From assembly GCF_001640805.2 (NCBI RefSeq), contig NC_066833.1, positions 17,352,136-17,416,135 of the forward strand: a stretch of DNA of 64,000 nucleotides, written 5' to 3'. This document shows, in pieces, positions 29,511 through 41,903 of this stretch. Each line of letters starts with the position of its first letter. Positions within the stretch are counted from its first letter, which is position 1. A program made the translations under genes and the position numbers. The DNA is from Lates calcarifer (taxonomy: Eukaryota; Chordata; Actinopteri; Centropomidae). The notes beneath the pieces were generated by a model. The model was not told the DNA's origin. It made no database searches and saw only the letters and a list, made by a program, of their open reading frames with translations.

Positions 29511-29730
29511 ATGCCTTTGAAGTCACCTGCACGGGCTTCCTGTGGCCCCCGGGAGGGTGGGGAGGGAGGACATCTTTGTGCTCATCGAGGAGGAGTCTGC
29601 TGGTTGACTTCCAGTTGCTGCCTGGCCACCGCCTTCTTTCTGCTCACCCCCCATCCACCCCTTCACCCCCCCTCCTCCTCCTCATCCTCCTCCTTATCCT
29701 CAGCCGCTACTGCAGCAGCAGCAACCCGGT
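29511..29730 (+). CDS. adam23: Tentative first coding exon of adam23 (signal-peptide exon)
   Basis: The ATG at 29511 opens a frame ([20 protein letters not shown]) that resembles the SLAGASCGPQRG stretch near the N-terminus of human ADAM23 and continues into a hydrophobic run (LATAFFLL) suited to a signal peptide. A second frame over the same bases, from 29576, has a stronger hydrophobic core ([13 protein letters not shown]). The next exon needs a donor leaving one base of a codon, and no strong GT donor in that phase was seen. Both frame and end are therefore unresolved. Exon 1 could also lie elsewhere, or an indel may disturb this CCT-rich stretch. Confidence 0.35.
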
Positions 29731-30560
29731 GCCTCCGGATATCCATGAAGAACACCCTCCTGCACGGCTCCTTCCCCGTCACGATGGGCCGCAAGCTATT
29801 CACTGCGTTGATGTGTTGATATTGAGATATTTCAGTTATCAAATATGAATCATGCATTTGATATTTCTGGCCACTTTGCTCGTCAGCATCCTCTCGCCCT
29901 GGCTTCATCCATCACTAGCGTCATCCGGTACGTATTGGCCATAGCCTGCTGGCTTTTTTGTCACTTTTATCTCATGAAATACGCCTTTTACTTTCTGTGG
30001 TTTGCTAAAATAATATCAGACGATGTATTGCGGATGCGCAAAATCGCGTTTCTGTTTTGACGAAAATAGATTAGGGATTATTATATTTAATATGCAGCGT
30101 CTTCAGCATGATGGTGCATGAGAGCAGACTACAGCATCTCAGCATTTTTTGTGCAGCGTATAAAAAATAGTGCTCTTTATTATGTATGATTACCACATTT
30201 TAATTATGTTAATAATTAAGTCATGGGGACCCTCTTTACTCAAGTGCATGATATTAACAGCTGGTGTAGTCTGAGGTTATTTAGACTCTTATTGCATAAT
30301 GGACACTGCATTTGCGTTTGTATGGTGCAGAGTTTCTCACTCTGGCAATCAGCGCATAATCATGTCAAAAGTAGATTGAAATTAAGCAGTTTACATTCTG
30401 TATCCTGATTGAGCTTAACTGCTGTGTGTGGTTGTCGGGATACTATGCCATGTCTATGCCAATCTTACTGAAGTGTTTCTGAGGAATTGCAATGAAGCAG
30501 AGGCCACTTGCCTCAGTATCATCAATGCGTTTCACAAATAAAGTATGACAGCTGGCTCTT

Positions 30561-30562
<2 letters not shown>

Positions 30563-30600
<38 letters not shown>

Positions 30601-30622
30601 TATATAGATAGATAGATATATA
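30563..30622. repeat. (TA)n plus (GATA)-type microsatellite in adam23 intron 1
   Basis: About 18 TA units followed by interrupted TAGA units. It lies roughly 65 bp before the acceptor of adam23 exon 2. Confidence 0.9.
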
Positions 30623-30688
30623 AAAATATGTGTGTGTGTGTGCAACGGTCAGGTTTTTCATGTCTGTGCATTGGGGATTTTCTTGCAG

Positions 30689-33600
30689 TTTCTCTAGGAG
30701 TAGAGGACAGGGTTGAGAGGGATGCAGTGCCAGCACTGCTGAAGCAACAGGCAACTGCAGCACCTGCTACAGACAACACAACACACCATGCAGTAGAGCA
30801 TGAGATCACCTACCCCTCACGGTTGATCTACTACTTAAACGAGGACTCGGAGAGTACCTACCATGACCTGGACACCCGGGCCAAGAACCAAGCCACAGAT
30901 GGCCAGGTAAGCCAGCACAGGTGATACTGGGATGTGGCGAGAGGTTATTTCTGTAGAAATACTGTTGTGATCAATAGCAAGAGCATCCGGTCACTTAACA
31001 GCATGCTGCATGGTAAAGGCCTTTACGTTATAAATCCATATTATGGCTTATTTTAAACCTTAAACCTGTCTTTAATGTCATTTTGCTGGACAGTGTCAGA
31101 TAAAGCAAAGATCCCCACATACACAGAGACATAGCACGCTAAGAGACATGCATTATGTGTGTTTTCATGAACTGGAATTATGCCAGAGCAATCATGCTAA
31201 AGGAAGCCTTTTTCCCTGTATACCCACTGTACATTACCATCTGTCATTTATCCACCACATCTGTTATTTGTTTGTTGTTCTGTAGACAATATTAATGGTG
31301 GTCTCTGGAGGATTTTTCACTCTGTAGATTGATGTCATCGATTACATACTTTGCAAGCTGCCATCATCTGCAGTGACTACTCTTTTCTCCCTTAACAGGC
31401 AGTCCACCTCGCCCAGGCCAGTTTCCAGTTAGAGGCGTTTGGCTCCAGATTTGTCCTGGATCTAACACTGAACAAGTAGGTGCTCCTTACCCTATCCAAC
31501 TACAGTAATTCATTTTTGCTAAAACCACTGATTTTATAGCTAAAACTCAGTATTTTTGGGCATTGATTGTAACAAACACTTAGACTAACTTCCATTGAGA
31601 GTGATTTATATGTCTCTCAACATTATCTTGCATCAAGGCCATGTTATAAGTGGAGATGGTTGTATCTTAATTCACCCAAGGGTTAAGAGAGGCAACCCTG
31701 ACCAAACAACCCTGCCACAAAAGATCCACACTGACACTCTCTACACGTTATAGAAAATACTCTACAAGAAATTGCAGGAAACCATCAAAGGAAAGCTACG
31801 AGGCAGGGTTTTATTTTCTAACACAGGGTCATTTAGTTAAATAGGCCAATAATGTAGGCACAAAAAAGTAGGAAAAGTTAAAGTGCAATAGAATATAAAT
31901 AAATAGGGAAAGGGGAAAAAAAGTTCTTTGATACTGGTAGCACTTCATTTGTCCAGAAGTCATAGACCAGATTAGAAACTTGGATAATATCATAGTCATG
32001 CAAAATATGATCAAAACTAGTATAAAATTGAAAAGCAGGATGCTAATGTGCACATAAAGCTGCATGTTGACGACTTGTTGCCGATGACGTGACGCAGAAG
32101 TATAGTGAGACTTCATAAAGTTTAGACAACAACAAAGCATTATTTTGGTGTTTGATTATGAAAAGATAAAATTCCGTAGAAGCGGCAGTGGACATCTGAT
32201 GTAGGGCCCCAAAATGACCAGAATCATCCTTGGGTGTATCTTTAATGACACTGAGGATGACAATGACTCCCTGAGGAAGCAGTATGTATGACAAATGACA
32301 ACACTTCCTGTCTGTTGCTGACTGTTGTTTGTAAAAGATATGTACTTTTATTCGTCAGATTAGTCATTAATGCTGTGTCAGTGGAAGGAAATATATTCAG
32401 AAAAATATATTCAAAAGGTCAGCATGCTGGTTTCCAGAATCCTCCAAATGCTAAGAGCAGTCTTACTTCAGCTGCCAGATTACAGACAAAGACAAAACCA
32501 AAGCAGAGTCTCTATCTTTAATGAGGTTTAATTGGCTTCCATCAAAATGAGTAGAGAGGCAGTTATTCTGTGGTCTGTGATCACTGTCCTGTTCAGAGAC
32601 ACAAGGCTCCGGACACTCAATGATATTGATTTACTCCCCTCACAAAGTAGCTGGTCTACATATGTGAAGGGCTTAATGTGTGTGAGGACTTACATATGCT
32701 GATTAAATTTCAAACTCTTTAATGGGATTTAAGCTCGATCCTGTAGTAAAATATTGTAATTTTATATTGTGCATGTCTGAGTGCTGTTAGATGTTAAGAC
32801 ATATAGGCAAATTTACGTGGTTGGATACTCAATCTGTGTGCTGGTGCAGTGTTTGGCTAGCAGCCTGCCACTTTTCAGACAATGCCAATTAAGTCCTTTA
32901 AAACTAGAGCCAGCACAGAAGAATTAATATAAACCTAGGTTACTCTCATCCCACTTTTATATTGCAAAAATACTGCCATTCCATGCTCGTTTAAAGCATC
33001 ATTTTAGCAAAAAACAAAAGCTTTACCAGTTTAGTTGATGCCATTTTTATTTTGTTTGATAGCTTGTGCTGACACAGTAATTAAGTGAAATGATGTTGCA
33101 AATGCAACTCTGGGTTTTCTGCCATCTTTGTAGTCTTTTGAGCTTCATTTCTGTGCCAATGTAGAGGCTGACAAAGTGCAGACTTCAGCATTTATTTGCA
33201 GCGAATAGTGCTTGTCTTATTATGCAAATGCACAATAAGAAAAAGGTCAGATAAAGTAGGAGAGACTCCAGAAGTGTTACATTTGCTAATGAGTTCTTTG
33301 TCATTTGGAAACCACATATCTTAAGTGAGAGGTGCATGCTCATGTATCAGGAAGGCCAATGGGGGACAAGTGTGACCTTGATTCCCAGCTGTTTGCTTGC
33401 ACTGTAGGTTATCTGTGAGATACATGAGCTAACTTCAGTGTGTGCCTTTTTTGTGTGTGTGAGAACAGGGGTTTGAATTTTGCTTGGTGTTGTAGCTGCG
33501 ACAGTACTGTTCTAAATATAGATAGGTCTGCAATCTGCCAATGGGTGCTGCTTTGTCTCCTCACCTCTTACTGTACCTGGGATTACAAATGAAGGAAGTC

Positions 33601-35473
33601 ATTTTTCACACTCAAAATACATATATTTTTTAGATAAAATAAATCTTATATTGATTGAAACCAGATCCTTAGTATGTGTTTACCATTAATGGGACAAGTA
33701 ACTTCACTGTAATGGACCTCAGTTCTCTTTCAGCTGTCTTGCCATGAATATCTTCAGTGCTGCTGACCCTTTCTTGGAGCATCTTCATTTATTTAGACTC
33801 AGAGCAGATTATTTCTGTCTGTTAGAGGTTTAAATAGTGGGACCTGACAGCATTGTGTGTCACTACAGGATTCAGAGCTGCATTTGATCTGGTGCCAGAC
33901 GTAAGAACCCCCCTGCAGTTTTTTGGTCCTCCCTCTCTGCCTCGCCTCTGTTTCGCTTTCCTCTACTGCTGCTGCTGCTGCTGCAGCAGCTGCATTGTGG
34001 CACTCAGTCTCCTGTGGACTGAGAGACCTCGGGGCAGGACTCCCTTCTCATGGTCTCCACACACATTCTCGGCTCTCACACAGACATTTAGGCATACACA
34101 CACACCTCAAGATGATCAAATTCCAATGCTTTACCCCTCCATGTTTTGTAATGCTGGCCACCACCCACACACCCATTAACACACCAGTATGCTCTGGCGT
34201 GGCCCACTCTATTCTCCCTGCCTCATCGGTCAAGCTAAAAATAGGCCCTCACCCAGGAATCTCTCTCACACACTGCTCACGCCTCAACTCTCCTCTCATA
34301 ATGGTGCACTTCCTGCTCACATGCCACTGAGCATCACTCAAAAAATGTCACGCTGCTGGTGTCACAAGGCAGATTCATGGCTTCGGTCTTTCTCTTTTTT
34401 TCTGCTGCGACACCATTGCATGTCCACTGAGAGGAGGATGTTTTTGATTTGCAAGGTTACTCTGAAAAAAAAGCGCCATTGTGGCAGAAATCGCAGCCTC
34501 TTGAAATCAGCTGTCAGCTAACAGAGTGTGTGTAATGGTGACGGACGCTGACTCAGATAGCGGGAACTGCCGGGAGGACTGTTGTGTTCAAGGTGAAGCT
34601 GAGGCCTTGCAATCATTTATCACATTAGGCGGCTTTTAGACGTGGTTTCTTGTTTCTGCTCCTGTTGTGTCTCCGTTCCTCATTTCTCTTCTCAACCAAT
34701 GACATAATTTTGGGAAATTTGAAGAAGAGCCAGTCATATAAATGTAGTTGTACATTTTCTTTCACTTTGATACCTTGAGGCAACTTATCAGCATCTTATC
34801 ATAATAAAATTTATGTATATGTTTTTTTACCAAATGCAGTTTTTTGTGCAGCCTCTCACAGTGATAATTAATTACCTTCATAAGTTAATGCATCACAGTT
34901 TTTCCCGACATTTAACATTTGTGGTGCATTTTTGAGATGCCATGGACCACACCATGTTTGTGCAGGCTAATCCAGGCACTGTGGTGATGAGTGTTCTCGT
35001 TTAAATGCCGACAAGCAGTGCTCACCCCTTGTTTAAAAACCACAATATGTGAGTCAGAGAAAGTAAAGACAGACGGACTCTGGTGTGTTTTTATTGTAAC
35101 TGCATCACATCCCTCCACCCTAACCAACTTCAATCTCTGTGTTTTTTCAGTGACTTGCTGTCTTCAGATTATGTTGAGATCCACTATGAAGGGGGCAAAC
35201 CTGTTCTATCAAAGGTATGGTTCTGTAGTTTTGACCAAAATGTTAAAATATACGTCTTCTTTCTTATTTTGGTGGCATCTGCCTCCTTTAACTGGAACAG
35301 TGTGTCCTGCTGTTTTTGTTTTGTACAGTCATGCATATTGCTGGTGAAGCTTAGGAAACAGGCTTTGAAAGTAAAGACGGGAACAGACGTGGGCGTTAAT
35401 TTCCTGTAAATCAGATGGTTTGCCTTTTATTTTCAATCCTAATGCAAATTTGTGATCAAATTAACACTTCAAC

Positions 35474-35544
<71 letters not shown>

Positions 35545-38500
35545 CTTGATTGAAATATGGGAGCACATGATTTTTATACAACAGAAGAGAGAAAGAAAAG
35601 AGGACATAGACAGGAGAAAAGAAAACAGGTTGGGAAGGAGAGCTTCCTCCTGCTGCTGCTGCTGATTCAGGCAGAGGGCTGGGCTGGGCATACTGTAGCT
35701 GAATCAGCAGGGTTTTGCTCTCCTGCAGCCTCTTGCTGGAGCTTTGGTCACGTGACGAGGGAGAAAGCACTCTGCAGTAATAGTGCAGTGTGGGATGGGT
35801 GAAGTGAGAGAGAGAGAGAGAGAGAGAGAGAGGGACAGAGAAGGGGGGGGTGTCCTCCGCTCACCCTGGGTCTGACAGCTGAGTCACAGATAGTGCCAAG
35901 ACCCATCTTGCGATGTATTAACTTCTTAACACACACATCTTAACTAGCATAGACTGAGGCCCCCCGCAGATATGAACTGCATATATGCCAAAGCGACATC
36001 TGTGAGACAAGCTGTTACCGTCCTTGGAAATGCTAGAGAATTCAAGCACAGGATAATTAAGGAGAAAATTGACATATTCACCATGTGATAAATGGTATAT
36101 GCAGTTTTGTGTGCTACCCGTAATGCTGCTTTATTTATGGCCATGGTTTGCTTTGATGCTTCACTAGCACTGTGTCCTCTTCCTTAGGGTGGTGAGCACT
36201 GTTACTACCACGGCCAGGTGAGAGGGAACGATAACTCCCACGTGGCTTTATCTACCTGCAACGGGCTGCAGTAAGTGAACAGCAGAGCTGTGTGTAATCC
36301 TTGCTGTGTCCAGAATATCTCTGGATATACTCATCTCTGCTCCTCAGCTCGTATTGACTCAGTATTGAATGGCCTCTCTCTCTTTTCTTCTCTCTCTGCT
36401 CGGCAGCGGGATGTTTGACGATGGAGTCTATGTGTATCTAATTGAGCCCTTACAACAGACTCATTTAATCGTAAGTTATTCTCTTCGCCTTGGACCAAAA
36501 TATGCATCACACAAATATTTTTCCTCTGCTGCTTATGTAGTGTCACCTCCATCACATGTGTTTCTGCATTTCTGCTGTTTACATTTTCATCTGAGGATAT
36601 CCTAATCACTCCAAGGACATTCCTGTTTTTCAAAGGAAGAAGTTGAGTGAGATAATAGAACAATGAAGCCTGTCTGGCCAACATGTACAGCAGTTAAAAA
36701 CATTAGGTTATGTTGTAATTATTTGATTTTATGATAATATGCTACTATAGCAAAACAGACATTCAGTTTATTTAAGCAGTTTTAACCTCTCTGTATACTA
36801 CTCATGTTAATTCCAGTTTAATAAGCTCCCTGAGGCACTTGTTTATGTAAGTCTTGTGTTTTTCATTGTGTTTTTTTCCTTGTAATTAGTTAATAGCATT
36901 AGTAGTGGGGCTAAGCAATATGGTTTAAATAATATCAGCATACAAAACTATACTTCCATCACCCTCAGTTGTACATTGTCTTTAGAGCTAATTAATAGAT
37001 GTTATCATCCTAACACACTAAGCTAAGATGGCAAACATGGTTAACATTTTACCTACTAAACATTAGCATGTTAGTGTTGTCAAGCTTCATTAATTACAAC
37101 ACTCATTTGGACATCAGTGCGCAATAACATCATATAATCATATCTTCACAAAACCATCCTGTTAAAGGTGCTATATATATATATATGTTTGCTGTTGTTT
37201 TTGCTGTTTACTTACAAGGAGCTTCAGCCATTGTTGTTTCCGATACAAGGGGTTAGAATCACTTCTTCATCCTCTCATGTTGGACTGAGGGCAGACTGGA
37301 CGCCACAGTGGAACACTTTTGCAAAGTGGCATTACAAGACAGGATGGACTGGTGCTAGATTTTTAACTTCAGAAGAAGAAAAGAAGTAATAGGAATAGTA
37401 GCAAAACAAGAGTTAACATTGGTGTTACTTTCCACTGCTGGAGACAGCTCTTGGCAAGTAAAGGAATTAATTTTGATGCTGGGCTGCTTAGTAAACAGTT
37501 GTTAATGCTAATGTTGCCTATGTAGCAAGAACAAAAGCCTACATAGAGCATCTTTAAAATTTAACAGAAATGTTGAACAATTCTTCATTCATTACATTCT
37601 TTCACTACAGTTTTAAGTTCTAAGCTCCTATTTTATATGGAAATTCATCTTACTCTCTCACCCTTTCCCTCCCCACCACCAGCTCCTTTCTGTCCCACTT
37701 CCTCTTCAGTCTTTTAACACTTATTTGCCTCACCCTTGCAGGATACAGCTGCGAGGCCTCACAAACTAAGAAGAGCAGCCTCCCTTCACTGGAATAATGA
37801 CTCAGAGGAACAGGGTAAGAGTTTCCATCACTGTCATCCATGATCTTGACCCCCTCTATCAATCCTCCACCTCTGACTGTCACCACACCTTGCTTTATCC
37901 TGTCATTACCTTCCTCTTACGTATGTTCACCACACAACATGCAAGTACACAGGGATTCTTTGGAGTGGTCAAGAACACATGATTTTAATGACTGTTAAGA
38001 CTTTACATTTCATTATATATATTGTGTTTTTAATTAACTGGAAAGAATTTAACAGTGTTAGAAGTTGATAGTCAAATAGACCAGTTTACTTTGTTTTGTT
38101 TTGTTTGTGCCTCTACCATTTTGCCACTAGCATACTTGATTTAACACAGTGCTCCATGGGAAATTCAGGGAAACAATTTTGGAATTTCTGAGGGAAAAAA
38201 TCGAAAGAAAAACAAATCGCTGTGGGCTTGAACTCATCAAACAAGCATACTGAGTTGTAAACACTTAATAAGTGTGTTAAAGTGTCACTGTTTCCCTGTT
38301 TTGCAGTGGAGGAAGAACAGCTCTTCTCGGAGCTAGATGACTTGTCCTGGCTGAGGCGCAGGAAAAAGCGAGCTGTAAGTCTCTGATCTCACCTCTCTCT
38401 GAAGTAATGCAACAAACATAAGTTGTCTCGCCCATGAATGATTATACAGTGAGTTTACAATAAAAACTAAACACTACAGTAGTGTACATTGTCAAACTTG

Positions 38501-41500
38501 TGGTGATGCCAGAATTAAAAAGTATAGGCTTGGAACTGTTTGGACAGTGCTGATTGTTTCTTGTTTTGATTTGCAGATGCCTCGCAGTGTATTTGAGGAG
38601 ATGAAATATTTAGAGCTCATGATTGTCAGTGACCACAGTATGGTATGTGTTCTCATTGAAAGCAAGAACAAAATGACATGTCAGCTTTGACTTTTTTTAA
38701 TCTTTGCCTACTGTATAACTGTTAGTTTATCATATATATCTAAAAACTCACAACAGTGAATCACTGATGTGAGTTCACACTTCACATGAAGTGTTACTTA
38801 TTCGTCTTCTCTTCTGTTCTTGTTTTTTGTGCCTGCAGTACAAACGACACAAGACCAAGCAGCACACGAGAAATTTTGCCAAGTCGGTGGTGAATCTTGT
38901 GGATGCTGTGAGTGAACTCTTTAGTTGTCCTTTGAGAAATGTGCACCTGTATCCTTTATACAGATCCATTTCAGAATGTACACAATTAGTAGTCTTTTTG
39001 TTTGTTTGTTTTTTTTAAGCCACATTGGCTGCGTGGTTCTAGGAATGAGAGTCAGTCACATGGCTCACTACCTTGGCACAGACTGAAATATTCAACATTT
39101 TTAGTAAAATGTCTTGAGAATTATTGGATGGATCACCATGGAATTTGGCAAAGATATCCCAGACAATGAATCCTAATGACTTTGGTAGTCCTCTGACTTT
39201 TTCTCTTGCGCCATCATAAGGTCAACATTTTCATTTATTCTCTAACATATCTCTAATATACAGCAGATGGATTAAGAGAAACAGACATTCACGTTCCCCA
39301 AAGCATTAATTAGACGACTGGCTTTACTTCTAGCGCCACAAGCAGGTCAACATTTGACTTGTCCAGTTGTATGGTCTATGACCAAATATTTTTCCATCAG
39401 TCTCATGTAATGGAGTAAATCTCTCAAACCCTAACTTGGACCCATACAGGTCTTATTGTTAGTCCTTACTGTGTTGGTGTTTGCTCTGTGTTCTAGTCAC
39501 GTGCATTAACACTCCCCTTGTTCCTCCCTGATCCCAGTGTGCTGCACCCCCTCTTCTGTCCTCCTCAGGCGGTTCAGATTCAAATTCACACCCAGTGTTG
39601 TTCTCCTCTCCCTGTTTCGTTGCTTCTGTCTCTCTCTCTGTCTCTCCCTCTCTCTCTGTCTTTCTTTATTCCTCCCATTCACTGTGGCCTTCAATGGCAG
39701 ATCTTCAAAGAGCACCTACATACACGTGTGGTGCTCGTTGCTGTGGAGATCTGGACGGACAAGGATCAGATCCCAATCAGTGTGAGGCCACTGGAAATGC
39801 TGCGAGATTTCTCCAAGTACCGGCAGCAGAGCATCAAGCACCAGACAGATGCTGTGCACCTCTTCTCGTAAGCTCTTTACATACATTAAATTTGTTTTCA
39901 CAAACCTTTACGAGCAACTTAAGACTAAGGGTTATATGTATGTAAATAGGTGCCTTCTAAAGAATGCTTTTCCTCCTAAAGTATTTTTTGTTGTACTTTA
40001 TTCCTGCTGGGTACTGGTCTTGGCATGATTGTATTGTCTGTGTTGTTTGTACTTCCATAAAGCAAAATCGTGATCTGTCTGCAACCAGTTCTGAGACCCA
40101 GTGGCTGGATGCAATGTAGCTGCATAAAATTAGCTTAATGTAGCCTGATCCCTGCTTTGATCTTGTCCTCTCAATATTCTCTCTGTATGTTTTCACACGG
40201 TGCGCTCATCACATCTGTGCTCACTGTTCATGTGGCAGCTACCTTTACGTGAAACAGTACTGTGTCTGCTTGAGTGAATATTTATGTTAGATATCAGGTT
40301 TGGCTCACTTTTTGACTGATCTGATCCTCTGTAATGTTTTTATCTTTCATTTGTTGTTCACATCTGCCTCTGTGTCTTCCATTATTCTCGTAGAAATGTA
40401 ACCTTCCACTACCGCAGAAGCAGTGCAGCGTACTTCGGGGGCATGTGTTCTCTGAGCCGTGGAGTAGGGGTCAATGAGGTCAGATTTGCTGTTTGTCAGT
40501 CTGTATACAAATCACAGTGTGACCACAACTGAATAATCTCTGGTTCCTGTTGTGTTCATAGTATGGCACCACCTGGTCCATGGCAGTGTCTCTATCCCAG
40601 AGCCTGGCACAGAATCTGGGCATCCAGTGGGACCCGGCATCCAAGAGAAGTATACATGAAACACATATTGTTAAACATCTAGTCTAGTCTATTCAGAGCC
40701 AAAATCACAACATTCAGGTCACTGAAATTACCAAAAAGAATTCTACTTATGGTAGTAGTATTCAGATAGTTTTAGTTTCATTGAGGTCCCTCCTCTTTCT
40801 CTTAGATCCACTGTGGTGGAATAAACTCTGAAGTCAGGACTCCTCAAAAACTTGTGCACTTTATCACTTTATCTTGAAAAAGAAAAAAAAAGTTGTTTGT
40901 TTAGAAGTCTAGTAGACTATATCCAGACTCTATCTAGTTCTTGTTCCTGTAGAGGTTGAATACACTTATTTTAAGATGACTGATATAATTTGCTGAGATG
41001 TTGCAATATCCAGCGCTGAGGCCTCCATCATTCTTTTTTTATTATTTTTAAAGTTTGGTGGAAAATACTTCTAAAAACTAAAATTGTCCACAGTGAGGTC
41101 TGAGGTTTGACCTGATTAATCTGAGACATGGCTTTTTAAAAGGCATGTTTCCTTTCTGAATTTTTCAGATGTCATTTTTCAGTGCTTTGAGCAGTAGAAA
41201 TCTGATTACCCTGCGTTGTACTGATGTGGCAGCAGATATCTTAAAATTTCAGCAAATAAACCAAAATTGCTGGCATGGCTGGATACCTCCAGGTCTAGAC
41301 ATTTACAGCTGATGGCACCTGCAAAACAAAAATGTCAGTTTTGATAGGAGCAAAGTGCCTCTTCACAGCTCCAGTGACTCTATGAGTGACAGACAGAGTA
41401 GACAAAAGTAGACTAAGCTGAGTCAGGATTTATGTTATCAGTTTTAAGATCATAGTGCTTAATGAGGAAGAGTCATCAAACAGCTACCATGTTAGAAACT

Positions 41501-41864
41501 GCAAGCTCAAAAAATGCAAGCCATTTAAAAGAAATTCTTCTTCTGGTTCCAAAACCAGATAAGCTTGATAAGAGCGTGTGAGCATGTCAGAGAGAGACAG
41601 AGATAGGAGACACATTTTAACAAATCTTTGAGATGATAAATTGTAAATATTATCTTATTAACATATTTAATTTAATTACTTAATCTTGAAAAACATATCT
41701 TGAAAAAAACTTGTATTTATGTCTGTTTCTTCTGCACTATGTAATCTCTCTCTCCTTGTCTCTCTGTGGTTCTTCTGTGCTATCATTCCTATTTGCAGAG
41801 GAATGTGGTTGTGCTGACTCGTGGACTGGCTGCATAATGGAGGATACTGGGTAATTTCCAACTA

Positions 41865-41903
<39 letters not shown>

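Noticed and set aside
29197..29512. Ile-Tyr repeat proteins on both strands
   Set aside because: They are translations of the (AT)n microsatellite.
33853..34330. Two overlapping plus-strand frames of 108 and 135 codons inside an adam23 intron
   Set aside because: Low-complexity CTG runs and no conserved motif. Neither fits the phase between adam23 exons 31399-31475 and 35151-35214, which join directly.
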